A DNA stretch of 64,000 nucleotides from Flaccisagitta enflata (GCA_965153355.1 OZ231126.1:30690001-30754000), one strand, 5' to 3'; numbered from the stretch's first letter, positions 44,269-60,862 are shown. Numbers and translations are program-made. The notes: generated by a model from the letters alone, not told the origin.

Positions 44269-44841
44269 CTAGATATACCCTGGGCCCTACCACGACACGT
44301 CTCTTTGTCTTACTGAAAACTGTTCATTTGTGTGTTCGATTGTGACTCATGAGGCTGTGAAACAAGACAAGGGTTGAGCCCTTCATGATCTGTTGCTGCT
44401 ACTCTTCAGTTCTCGTTTCTTCAGGCTGAAATCCATCCGTAGGTCGGTTGGTTGGTTAGCCCGTCGGTCCGTTGGATGGTTGGTCTGTCAATCAGATTTA
44501 GTCATTGTCATGGTTTTTTTTAATTGTGTATATGTAACAATGTGACAAAATATTTAGTAATTGAGAAATGGTATGAATAGGCATGACTTATACATCACTA
44601 TCGTTACCACTGGTAACTTACCAGAGAACCTTTTTTTTTATTTTTTCCCATTGGGAATTACAAAACGCATAAAAAAGGCAGGCAGAGGCCATGATTTTTT
44701 TTTTTTTTCTTGGGGGGGGGCATGGTTAGTTGGTTAGACATAGCTAGATATATAGGCACAGTTGTATTTTAACTATCCATAAGTTTGATTGAACCCAAAT
44801 GTATTACTGAGGGCTGTAAAAAAGTTGCCAATGGCAACTTA
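44269..44841. other. Probable intron or intergenic DNA
   Basis: Contains a short GTAGGTCGGTTGG run at 44441-44480 (relic of the HINE-like tetranucleotide tract) and a T/G run at 44695-44720. Confidence 0.4.
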
Positions 44842-45238
44842 CCACGCGAATAAAAAAAAGACGCACCTCCTTACTCATTAATAAAACAGATCAAAAAAAT
44901 AATTTTAATTATTTTCAGTTAAGTTTTTTACAAAGATTTTCATTCTAGACCAACCCCAGGTATGTATCTCAAACGGTTCAGGAGCTAGATCCCTGCAAAG
45001 AGAAGCACTATTTTGGTAAATTGCTCATTTTACATAGGGATTGCAAAACTGAAACAGGCAATATTTTTACTCAAACTAATGCCATCTCTAAACAAAAAAA
45101 GATAGAAATACCAGATTGGCGCCAAATGAAAGTACTTTCAAAAGGCTTTAAAATGGTTTAAGATTTTAAGTAGTTTCTCTGAATTTTTATGGCTAAATAA
45201 GCCATTAAAAAGTGCGTCTTTTTTTTTTATTTCCGTGG
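44842..45238. mobile_element. TA-flanked MITE (CCACGCGAATAAAAAAAAG)
   Basis: Left CCACGCGAATAAAAAAAAGA, right (reverse complement) CCACGGAAATAAAAAAAAAA followed by GACGCAC on both sides, flanked by TA. 397 bp. Its interior carries the shared MITE module (GATTGGCGCCAAATGAAAG). Confidence 0.85.
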
Positions 45239-45398
45239 TACAGAGCCCTATGGACACATAAACTCTATTGGATATCATCTTGTCATCTTAGGAATGGCGA
45301 CCATCGTTGAAGAGATCCTGTCTCTATGGGACCACTTGGGAACCACAGTCAAAGTGGACGAGACTGGATTCATCTCTGGACCAAAGTCATGAAATTGA

Positions 45399-47454
45399 AA
45401 CCTCGACCGCACACTCCCCTCAAAAAGTTGGGTCAGACCAAAATGCAAAAGTTGTCAGGAAACTTTTCCAAGTCAGGCCGCTTGTAATTCACACATGGAA
45501 GATGTCCACAAAGGACGTCACTTTCTCTGCCACTTGTGTGGAGTCATGCTTCGAGGCAATTCGCAAAGTCTACAGCATAGAAAAGAACATGAGAAGCCAT
45601 ATGCTTGTAGATTCTCTATTTTCTATGTAAAAGCAAAAGACAGAATGTCTTGGAGGTCGTGGCATAATAACTCATGCGACTTTTGCGAAGCCCAACTTCC
45701 AAATAGGCACATGAAGCGGCATCATGTGGATGAAAAGCACCGCGGAAGGAGCTTTGTCTGTAATATTTGTCACCAAACAATCGATTCTTATTTGTTCTTG
45801 CCAGGCCATGAAAGGAAACACTCGGAAACACCCACCTTCAATGCAGAGTTTAAAATATCCATCGCGAACTTGGGCTCTTTGATCCCGCTTCTAAAATCAC
45901 AGGAGGCATTGGAACCGTTAACGCCAAAGCATATTTTGTCGAAGAAATGTCCCCATTGCATTGAATCGTTTATAAATGAAGGCGACACTCGACAACACAT
46001 AGCAACAGATCATGAGGGACAAAGATTTCTTTGCGACACCTGCGGAACCTCCACTAAAGACATCACACTCCATCAAAAACTGAATGAATCTTGCAAGAAT
46101 GGCGAGTTCACTCCATTCTACGACAGAGCAAATTTGTACTGGGATTTCATCATCAAACCTGGAAGGTGCCCATTATGTAAAGAATATTTTTCTCACTTGA
46201 ACCTCCACTTTGAAGAACATCATAGATTTCGCAAGTTTCAGTGCAGTTTATGCGATGAAATGATATCCTCACACAAAGAGGTGCCCAAACACAAGATCTC
46301 GCATGCCACAGAGCCAACCTTCATCGTCCATTTTGGTCAGCCCGACCACAGTGTTTGTCCCTTGGTAAAACGTGACCAACGAAAAAAAATCCATCATATT
46401 TGCCACAAGAAATTTAAAAACAAGAAACAAAGAAAAATTCATGTTGAATCAAATCACAAGGGTCAGCGGATTCTCTGCCATTGCTGCGGGTCCGTTGTCA
46501 ATGACATCAAGTTGCACAGAGGGGAGTATGACTCTTGCAAAACTGCTTCCACCACTATCTTTTTCGATGTGAAGAATGAATGCACTATTCTTTCTTTGAG
46601 CGAGACGCATTGCAAGATTTGTAAGCAGGATTTCCCTAATTTGATGCACCACATCGATGAGGTCCACAGGTCACGGAAGTTCCGATGTAATCTATGCAAG
46701 GACGAAATTTTATCACATAAGGATCTAACAGAACACAAAGCTCTTCATATTGAAACTGCTACATTTACAGTTTTATTCAATCCTGTTGATAAGGAGACAT
46801 TCAGTAACGAGACTGACACAGCATGGCGTTGTCATTCCATGTGTTGCACTTGTTTTTTGATCCTCCCCAATTATGGCGATATGCAGAACCATCAACGTAG
46901 ACACGTCCCTAGTTCTTCTTTCATCATATACAAGCAGAAAGTTGAGGACTTCTTGCCTAGCCGAGGGTTAAAGAGTAAGTGTGAAATATGCAACGAGGTA
47001 TTTGTGGAAAACCATTTGAAGTTGCATCACTTTGATGAAATTCATAGAAATCGACGATTTAAATGCTTCGCTTGTGCATCTGAGATAAAAAGTCATAAGA
47101 ATTTGCTCGCGCATTTCCAGCAACACCTGGTTGAAGAACCGGTTATCTTTCAGACTGTCTACGACATCTCTGATCCAAAAGTAGCGGAGTTGATTAAGTC
47201 GCTGAAAAAGCCAACCTACGACTGTCATCACTGCTCAGAGTCATTCTCAAGAAGTGTCGCTTTGGCCACTCATTTAGAAACGGTTCACGCAGAAACTTAT
47301 GCCAATGGACTCCAATTCCTCTGTGATTATTGTGCAGAAGTTGGGAAAGACTTTAGAAACCACAAACGATCCAATGTTGCGTGTACAAATAGTTCTTTCA
47401 CCATCTTTTATGATATGAAACATGAAAGTCTGCCATACAATTCCATTGACAGGA
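45399..47454 (+). CDS. Poly-zinc-finger protein, first part (17 fingers)
   Basis: Open frame of about 685 codons, closed by a stop inside the inserted element. It contains about 17 C2H2-like fingers, mostly paired: CKSCQETF...HMEDVH, FLCHLCG...HRKEH, CDFCEAQL...HVDEKH, FVCNICHQ...HERKH, and so on to FLCDYCAEVGKDFRNHKRSNVAC. After each finger pair comes a short spacer of the form TFTVxF/YD. Some fingers are decayed or end in Cys in place of His. Such proteins are usually nuclear DNA-, RNA- or protein-binding factors. The true N-terminus is upstream: the frame is open only from 45399, and the first ATG (45495) falls inside finger 1, so an upstream exon or frameshift is likely. Confidence 0.8.
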
Positions 47455-49347
47455 AACAAGGCCAACACCTATAAGTCGCGTGTGAGACAAAGATAACTGA
47501 ATTGACCTGACTCCTTATTGTATCACTTTATTGGCTTAATCCAGACTTAAACCAGACTTAAACCAGACTAAAACCAGACTTAAACCAGAGTTAAATTAGA
47601 CTAAAACCAGACTAAAACCAGACTAAAACCAGACTAAAACCAGACTAAAACCAGACTTAAACCAGACTTAAACCAGACTTAAACCAGACTTAAACCAGAC
47701 TTAGACCAGACTTAGACCAGACTTAGACCAGACTTAGACCAGACTTAGACCAGACTTAGACCAGACTTAGACCAGACTTAAACCAGACTAAGACCAGACT
47801 AAGACCAGACTTAGACCAGACTTAGACCAGACTTAGACCAGACTTAGACCAGACTTAGACCAGACTTAGACCAGACTTAGACCAGACTTAGACCAGACTT
47901 AGACCAGACTTAGACCAGACTTAGACCAGACTTAGACCAGACTTAGACCAGACTTAGACCAGACTTAGACCAGACTTAGACCAGACTTAGACCAGACTTA
48001 GACCAGACTTAGACCAGACTTAGACCAGACTTAGACCAGACTTAGACCAGACTTAGACCAGACTTAGACCAGACTTAGACCAGACTTAGACCAGAGTAAG
48101 ACCAGACTAAGACCTGACTTAGACCAGACTTAGACCAGACTTAGACCAGACTTAGACCAGACTTAGACCAGACTTAGACCAGACTTAGACCAGACTAAGA
48201 CCAGACTTAGACCAGACTTAGACCAGACTTAGACCGGACTTAGACCAGACTTAGACCAGACTTAGACCAGACTTAGACCAGACTTAGACCAGACTTAGAC
48301 AGACCAGACTTAGACCAGACTTAGACCAGACTTAGACCAGACTTAGACCAGACTTAGACCAGACTTAGACCAGACTTAGACCAGACTTAGACCAGACTTA
48401 GACCAGACTTAGACCAGACTAAGACCAGACTTAGACCAGACTTAGACCAGACTTAGACCAGACTTAGACCAGACTTAGACCAGACTTAGACCAGACTTAG
48501 ACCAGACTTAGACCAGACTAAGACCAGACTAAGACCAGACTTAGACCAGACTTAGACCAGACTTAGACCAGACTAAGACCAGACTAAGACCAGACTTAGA
48601 CCAGACTTAGACCAGACTTAGACCAGACTTAGACCAGACTTAGACCAGACTTAGACCAGACTTAGACCAGACTTAGACCAGACTTAGACCAGACTAAGAC
48701 CAGACTTAGACCAGACTTAGACCAGACTTAGACCAGACTTAGACCAGACTTAGACCAGACTTAGACCAGACTAAGACCAGACTAAGACCAGACTTAGACC
48801 AGACTAAGACCAGACTAAGACCAGACTTAAACCAGACTTAGACCAGACTTAGACCAGACTTAGACCAGACTTAGACCAGACTCAGACCAGACTCAGACCA
48901 GACTTAGACCAGACTTAGACCAGACTTAGACCAGACAAGACCAGACTTAGACCAGACTTAGACCAGACTTAGACCAGACTTAGACCAGACTTAGACCAGA
49001 CTTAGACCAGACTTAGACCAGACTTAGACCAGACTAAGACCAGACTTAGACCAGACTTAGACCAGACTTAGACCAGACTTAGACCAGACTTAGACCAGAC
49101 TTAGACCAGACTTAGACCAGACTTAGACCAGACTTAGACCAGACTTAGACCAGACTTAGACCAGACTTAGACCAGACTTAGACCAGACTTAGACCAGACT
49201 TTTAAAAATGACTCAAAATAACTCCAGATAACCCAAAATGACCAAAAACGACGCAAAAAAGCTAAGTGTTACGGACCGACCGACCGACCGACCGACCGAC
49301 CGACCGACCGACGGAGCGGGTTGTAGAGTCGCGTGCACGCGACTAAA
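47455..49347 (+). mobile_element. HINE-like element, 1.9 kb, splitting the zinc-finger gene
   Basis: 5' AACAAGGCCAACACCTATA and AGTCGCGTGTGAG, then an 11-bp satellite of about 1,660 bp. AAAATGACTCAAAATAA-type units, a pure (GACC)n run at 49265-49310, GAGCGGGTTGTAGAG and the perfect palindrome GTCGCGTGCACGCGAC ending CTAAA complete it. The element adds QGQHL and a stop to the upstream frame, exactly as the 21493-21866 copy does to BEL/Pao integrase. The coding frames on both sides are the same, so clean removal would rejoin finger 17 to finger 18. Confidence 0.93.
47540..49200. repeat. 11-bp minisatellite (TTAGACCAGAC), about 150 units
   Basis: Highly homogeneous: long runs of identical TTAGACCAGAC, with TTAAACCAGAC and CTAAGACCAGA variants near the left edge. 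It is the reverse complement of the unit in 10285-11235. The homogeneity points to recent expansion or conversion. Confidence 0.97.
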
Positions 49348-49349
49348 AA

Positions 49350-49499
49350 CGTTGTGACGTTTGTAAAAAGGACATTCCAAATTTATTTCATCACATTGAA
49401 GAGGCCCACAGATCACGCGCATTTCTCTGCAATATATGCGATGCTAGAATAACATCTTACAAACATTTACCCGCTCACAGGTTGAGCCATGAGGGTTAG
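49350..49499 (+). pseudogene. Poly-zinc-finger protein, fingers 18-19, ended by TAG
   Basis: Immediately after the element the zinc-finger frame resumes: CDVCKKDIPNLFHHIEEAH, then FLCNICDARITSYKHLPAH, and an in-frame TAG at 49497-49499. The expected spacer (TPTFTLSFDSS) and the next finger continue in the same frame beyond the stop. The TAG is therefore a point nonsense mutation, a sequencing error or a readthrough site. Confidence 0.75.
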
Positions 49500-49559
49500 A
49501 CCCCCACTTTTACACTATCGTTTGATTCCTCGGGTAAGAATAGATTTTACGAGTTGGGG

Positions 49560-53942
<4,383 letters not shown>

Positions 53943-54088
53943 GAAATGCGCATTGACTGTTGGCGATATTTGTTATTGAAAATCCTTGTACTTTTTTGTC
54001 AGTCAAAGAGCTATTTCTTGACCCGTCCAATAATCTTTTCCAGGATAGTAGTATTGTCATTTTCAAAGTGTAATTTTATGTTTAACTA
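53943..54088. other. 3' flank of the zinc-finger gene
   Basis: About 145 bp from the stop codon to the next MITE; no clear AATAAA in this stretch. Confidence 0.4.
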
Positions 54089-55074
54089 CAATATGTTTTT
54101 TTGGAATGCACCAAAAGAAACCTTTATAACTCTGCTCCCGAGCATCATAGCAAGATGCGGATTGCACCATTGGAAAGAGCGCAAAAAAACTATTCTTTTT
54201 ATGTCTTTTTCTGATATTTTGCTGCAATTTGAAATTTTTCTACCACACCTAGAGCAAAAACATTGAAATCTCCAACAACTATGGCAAAGAAAAAAAGCGA
54301 ACACTTTGTTTTCCTGTTTTCTGCTTAACTATGGGCCTCAGCTAAAGAAAATCCATGACCGTTAGAAAGCTCTGCAAAATATCTTCCAATTGCGATGTTG
54401 CTGGTCATTGTAGCTTTATACATTTAGAAATGGCAAAGGTTTGAAGAAAAATATCACTGATTTAAAAAAGCGCTGATTTCAATTTTTTTCCAATGAGCAA
54501 TTTTAAAGTTGCCGTTTTTGTCAATGATGTAGCTCAGGATTGTCTTAGCTACTTGTTATCCATGAGCAAATTAAAGAGCTTCAAATTTTCTTTAAAATGG
54601 CGCCAAAAACAAATTTCTAACTCAATACGTTTAATTTTTATGTAAGAATAAACATTACCCATGAAAATCACATAGTGAATTTCTAAATTTTTGACCACCT
54701 GTCTTCACCCTAATGCCATTTCTAAACGGATAGAACTAGGACATCCAGCAACGTCTCATTTGAAAGATCTTTTGCAGAGCTTCAAAATGGCCATGGATTT
54801 TGCTATGTTTATCTTATTGCTTGGGTGTGAAACTGAACAAAATACTATTTTCTTTTAGAAGGAGAATCTGATAGCCAATTTCTGGGTCTTGAAGATTTCA
54901 ATGTTTTTGCTCTAGGTGTGGTAGAAAAATTTCAAATTCCAGCAAAATATCAGAAAAAGACATGAAAAAATAGTTTTTTGTGCTCTTTCCAATGGTGCAA
55001 TCCGCATCTTGCTACGATGCTCAAGAGCAGAGTTATATACGTTTCTTTTGGTGCATTCCAAAAAAAACATACTG
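54089..55074. mobile_element. TA-flanked foldback MITE with ~185-bp inverted arms
   Basis: Left CAATATGTTTTTTTGGAATG and right (reverse complement) CAGTATGTTTTTTTTGGAAT, next to TA. The arms (54089-54271 and 54897-55074) share AAAGAGCGCAAAAAAAC, GATATTTTGCTG and CCACACCTAGAGCAAAAACA. The middle (54360-54440 and 54710-54795) carries two inverted copies of the shared MITE module. Confidence 0.93.
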
Positions 55075-55975
55075 TACCACTGAATGTGTGCAATCAATTT
55101 TAGAAGGACCTAGTATAGTTAACATTCCGACAATTGCGGTCTTGTTTACCCAGACCAAAAATGTTAGTCGCTGGCTCAGCGACTCTATAAGAGGGTGCGT
55201 TCCTTAGTAGGAAGGTAGGAATGTCAGTACCACGTTACGCAGAATTTTAGATGATGCAAATTGGCTGAAATGATAATTTCTGAGCATTACGGCCCCTGCC
55301 CATCCAAATAACAGCCCCTGCACTGCCCCTGCCCTCCCGTCGGCCTAAAATCAGCTCGTAACAATAATCAATTAGATGGTTCTGTGATAAGTGAGGTAGT
55401 ACAATGGATTAGGCTGTACTGACCAACAATTATGGCTAGTTTTCCATTAAATCTATGTGAAGTGAAAACCACAATTTGATGTTTTTCTTCTTTCAATGAT
55501 CATTATTAAAACGTAAAACCAAGCACGTCTGAAGTTTCACTGACTGTACTTAAGCCATTGAAGTGCACAAATCTATTTAGATTTATTTCTATGAGAGATT
55601 CACTAATATCTCTTATTCCTCTCAAATAAAACCTTTGATTTTCAATCCTCAATATATATATAAAAGCCTTTGATCAAAATCTTAAAAGGACTGACTCTTC
55701 CCCAAATGATATCGCTTGTACTGTACTGATAACTTAATGACGCAACACAAACATCAATTGCAACTGTTTGATCTTTCCGTAAACAATGCCGGATACACGG
55801 TCAATACTAATCGCGTTCAGCAACGGGAAGGGGTGAGTATCATAGGCGGATGGACAAATGGAAACAGGCTAGCTTGTCTGCGACTTCAAATTTCTCTGAA
55901 ATCAGAAAACCTAGATCCAAGGATTTCACGACAGGTGCGATGGTTAACCATGGCATTCTTTAGGATAAGACATTT
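55075..55975. other. No gene; hairpin relics
   Basis: TTAGTCGCTGGCTCAGCGAC at about 55163 is a palindrome like the HINE-like end with different loop bases. GCCGGATACACGGTC at 55788 resembles the family 5' region. Neither is a full copy. Confidence 0.45.
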
Positions 55976-56188
55976 CTAGTCGCGTGCTACGCGACTCTAC
56001 ACCCCGCTTTGTCGGTCCGTCGGTCCGTCGGTCGGACCGTCTGTCTGTCCGTCGGTCCGTCACACTTTACTTTTTCGACGTTTACGGGGTTTTTGACTAT
56101 ACCGCTCCTGCCCAAATGCTCCACTGACCTCAAATATAGCCCCTGCCCACCCGCACGCGACTTGGGTAGCCGTGTATCCGGCCTTGTT
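55976..56188 (-). mobile_element. HINE-like element, complete short copy
   Basis: On the plus strand CTAGTCGCGTGCTACGCGAC, CGGTCCGTCGG run, CACACTTTACTTTTTCGACG, GCTCCTGCCCAAATGCTC, CCCACCCGCACGCGACTTGG, GTGTATCCGGCCTTGTT. Reversed, the 3' end is CTAG then A, again CTRR. Confidence 0.9.
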
Positions 56189-57124
56189 TGTTGTGAAAGT
56201 GAAGGCTTAGGTTCTCAAACCCTTTTGGCTGCTGCCCTTTCTAGCTCGCGCTTTTATATTCTCTGTCGGTGTGTTGTCTCTTTTCTCAAAAAAATGAGAT
56301 AATGATGAAGAATGATCAGTTACGAAACAGAAGACTTTCCCCACCAACCAGTTGCTTCCACGCCACGGTCGACTTCCTAGTTCTTTTAACGGTGAATTAC
56401 CATTTTGTTTTCATTGATTCACCATTTTTTCCTGAATGTAGGTCATTCACACCAGAGGTATCAAAAATGAGAAAAGTTCGAAGCGAAACAAAATTTCCCA
56501 AGTATGACTAGAACTTTTGTCGCTCAACCGGTCTATGCTGTACAATCTGAAGAGCAGACCGCTGGGGGCTGATAGGAAACCTTTTCCTACCAAATGGACG
56601 ACGCGGTACTATTAACCCAAAGACCGCTTTTCATTAAAACATGCCAAACGGCCAAACGGCCAAACGGCCAGAGACCGGAGGTCAGTCAATCTTTTATGGT
56701 CGATTGGTAATTGGGTACTATTGCAAGTAATTCTCTATGATTTCTCTCGACTAGCCCGGCCTCATTTGTTGGTCTTTCTGTCCAATTTTCCAATAGTCTT
56801 CCTCTTACATGGTGTCTCTTCCAATGTTTATGTCGATCTCTCTCTCTCACTGTCTCTTCTCCCTGTCTCTGTCCGTCTGTTTGCTTTTCCACACCCCTGG
56901 TTTCAAGAATGCCAGTCATATGATTAAACGAACAAACGCAGTTGGAAAGTGGCAGTGTTGCAACCCAAAATAAAACACATGTGTCCAACACGACTAATCA
57001 ACTAATCAACCAACTGATCAACCAACCAACATATCAACCCCCCAATGTCAATGCCAATCAACGACCAGAAAGTCACATAAAGGTTTTCTTCACGCGACAA
57101 AAAGTTGTTTCAATTTTACTGCAG
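56189..57124. other. Upstream region of the helicase-like gene
   Basis: Contains a (CGGCCAAA)n triplet of units at 56645-56668 and a CT-rich run at 56840-56870. TTTCAATTTTACTGCAG at 57108-57124 is a good splice acceptor, so 57125 is probably the start of the first coding exon. A 28-bp segment at 57034-57061 is repeated exactly inside the gene. Confidence 0.5.
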
Positions 57125-59739
57125 GAACTGCGCGATCATGGATGCCAACGAGCCTCGAAACGACGGTAAAACTGCAGCCTCGGCCCAAGATGGTTCTCTA
57201 TGTTCTACATCAAAATCTAAGTTCACAATCCATAGTTATTTCCCACATGATAAGGATGAACCTACCTCACCATACATTGATAAAGAGGAATGGAAACGAC
57301 GTATACTGGGCCTGACAAATGGCAGAGTTGCCGTCATCGGAAATGAATATACCACTCCCCTGAAGTTATTCAAATACATTGCTGTCCCAGACCTAAGCAA
57401 GGTTAGCAAAAATCATTGTCTTTTTCACAAGTTTGTCGCTTGTGACCTAAACATATCGGCAGATGATTTATCAGAAGACCTTCCCATGGCAGTTTCCTTT
57501 GAGAAAGGACCATCAGGGTTGCTTTTTCAAATTGCGCCTTCGCTAGAAGTTGTCAAAGAAAATAGGAAAGGTTGTCCTCGATTGCAGCCAGTGCAACTAT
57601 TTAAGCCATCCGAGCAAGGTCCACTTGGTCATTCACTTGGCGTGACCTCCATTGAAGCAATCCTTGATGGCCTTGAAACAGATCCTTCTTACAATGTTTT
57701 CTGGAGTAATTGCCAACATGCTGTTACAGACTGGCAGAAAGTGGCTGCAGAGAAGTCATCACAGTTGATGTTCCGTATGCCTGTGACACACAAGTATGTT
57801 TCATTGGACGACTCAAAAACCTTAACCACAGTCGAAGACCTATTCCCAGCGTGGAAAAACGGTCAAACACAGTACCTTCCTGAAAAGCGTGACCCTTATG
57901 CGATACAAACATCAGCAAAGGTTGCAGATGAGGATTCCTCATGTGGAGACTACAAATTTCTTCAAAGAAAACAAAATGTTACGGAGGCAATGGCTGAAGT
58001 TCTAAAGAGGCCTGATGAACAATGGTCTGAAGGACGTAAAGCTATCATGTCCAAATTGAATGAAGTAAAATTCAAAAAAATGCTTCAACAAGCCGCTACT
58101 CCTGAAAAGATCAAGGGAGAATTCATGAACAACCATGAAACACAGCCACAGGGTGACCTAAATGCATCCATTGTTGAAGAACTTACAACACTGTGGAGCA
58201 CAGTGTTGGAGTTGGTCGTGGTCTCGGATGCCCTTGGTGTGATCTTACTTGCATTTCAAAGACAGGATGAACATGATGATCAGCAAAAACATTTGTGCAA
58301 GGAAATGATAAAGCTTGCTGAGAAGGTGGAGGACGTATCAATAGCAGAACTGAAACCTTATCATGTATTGAATGTGAAAGTTGGTGCAGGGAAAAATGAA
58401 CCCGCAATCGCAAAGCCAAAAGCTCATGGTTACTGGCTTCACATGTCATTGAGAGATGAAACAATGGATCAACCGAAAGAGCTGCAAGACCTTCTTCTGA
58501 AAGCTCTAAAATCCATCTCGTTTTCTTTAGGAGAAAAAAGTTCACAATTTCTCCACAAGTTTACCGCAAAACTGTTCCTCCTTCAAAATATGGAGAATGA
58601 GCAAAACTTCACACATCAGAGAATAGAAAAGCAAGAATATGGTTCTGAGGGAGTTTGCATTTGGACCAAGAGTCAGAGGAATATTCTAGATCAAGTCAAT
58701 GCCGCTTTTCTAAAAAACAAGCAGATTAAGTGGGTGATCTCTGGAGGCTATGGCAGCGGAAAGACCCTTCTGCTGTTGCAAATCGCCCGCGATTTCCTCA
58801 AGATTTACGAGGGTCAAGGCAAAGTCTACATTTGTTTGCCTGAAGACCGTAGTATTCTTTCAGGGCAATTAAGGAAGAAAATTGCAGGTATGGAGGAATC
58901 TTGCAAGAACCGAATCATCGTCTATCGGATCAAGGATTGCCCTAGAAAATTTGGGAAAGCCAAACTAGTTCTGTTCGACGAGATTGATCAATGGTTTCAA
59001 CCCCCCAATGTCAATGCCAATCAAATTGTCTTTTCTAGTAGTGGACTGAAGGCTGATTTTGACAGGGAACTGCTGCTTGAAGATGGATGTCTTCGTTCCA
59101 CACAAGACATCACGGAATTTGTGAACGAATTTCAAAATTATGCCCAGGAAAACGATATCCTTGGATCGACATGGCCGCAAACGCGTCGTTGTACTTACCC
59201 ATGCTCATTGCCTTTGAAACCAGCTTTGAGACTCAGCTTTGGAAAACCAAAGGTCATTTTGATAAAGGATGACACAAAGGAACGAAGCGCGTTCATCGAT
59301 CACTGCTCCCAAAAAATAGTGGAAATCTCACAATCTGACACATCTGAAGGAACGCTTATGGTATCTTGTCTCGCAAACATGGAAATGAGGGAACAACTTC
59401 ATCAGAAAATTCACGGCAAAGATAGATCTTCCCGTAAGAAAAGTATCATCTTTGGTCACCCTTTGCGCATCAGCGGCTGTCAGTATCCTGGCGTGGTGAT
59501 GGTGTTGCAGTTGACAGCGAGTGACGTGGTCTCAGCTCAAGTTGAACTGATTATGTCTCGAGCGACGACTTCTCTTTGCATCATTGTCGATCTATCGGAA
59601 GTGGAGGTGCAAATACGTGCAAAGGAGAATCCTACAAAGTCAGTGGTACCTTCGACGCCAGAGAAAAAGGAAGCGATTCGGAAAATGATCAAGTTTTTTG
59701 CCGTGGATGCGCAAGGATGCGATCGTGAAAGTATCTCAG
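57125..59739 (+). CDS. SF1-helicase-like P-loop protein, first coding exon
   Basis: ATG at 57138 (MDANEPRNDGKTAASAQDG), 13 bp after a CTGCAG acceptor. About 867 codons stay open to a CAG|GTAAGA donor at 59739/59740. N-terminal third: SIEAILDGLETDPSYNVFWS then NCQHAVTDWQ; Asn-Cys-x-His resembles the active-site box of LRAT/NlpC-type proteins (weak). Helical middle region. C-terminal half is NTPase-like: Walker A GGYGSGKTLLLLQIARD (about 58745), Walker B LVLFDEIDQW (about 58967), TLMVSCLANMEMREQL, and LIMSRATTSLCIIVDL near the end, resembling SF1 motif VI. Probably an ATP-dependent nucleic-acid enzyme; family not identified. Codons 58997-59024 repeat the upstream 28-bp segment. Confidence 0.75.
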
Positions 59740-59745
59740 GTAAGA
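59740..59745 (+). promoter_or_regulatory. Splice donor (GTAAGA) of the helicase-like gene
   Basis: CAG|GTAAGA interrupts the frame 21 bp before the stop at 59760. The eight residues after it are probably intronic, and the protein would continue in an exon beyond the visible repeats. Confidence 0.7.
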
Positions 59746-60199
59746 TGTATGACAAAATGTAACGAATGACTGACCAGGTACAACTGTACTCATTTACTAC
59801 TTCTATGCTACTAGTCACAGTACTGCCATTCATAATTGGGGATCTTGTTACTGTTAGACTCATTTTCCATTACGAAGGATGATGGGGATATAAAAATTGC
59901 TACAAATATAGAGGAAAAGAGACTAGGGATCAAAACATCGTTGCGGACGGGTGGGAAGGGGCATGTAATCCTCATTTATACCCTCCTCCACCTCATGCTA
60001 ACTCACACAAAGACAATAATAAGTGCAGCATCACACTTTTCGACTCGATCATAACAGAACGGTTATGTTCCATGGTTATTTTGATTTATGTCTGTTGACT
60101 TGCGTTTGACTTAAAATCAATACATTTAATTCTGATAGTTATACAGATGTACTATTACTATAATACTATTATACTATACTGTATACTATAAACTATACT
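59746..60199. other. Probable intron with a third-family fragment
   Basis: GTTGCGGACGGGTGGGAAGGGGC at about 59940 matches the third hairpin family body. Confidence 0.45.

Positions 60200-60862
<663 letters not shown>

Noticed and set aside
47540-49200. CRISPR-like array suggested by regular spacing
   Set aside because: Units are contiguous 11-mers without spacers, inside a eukaryotic mobile element.
55163-55200. Full HINE-like copy starting at the palindrome TTAGTCGCTGGCTCAGCGAC
   Set aside because: No tetranucleotide run or matching other end follows; only a palindrome relic remains.
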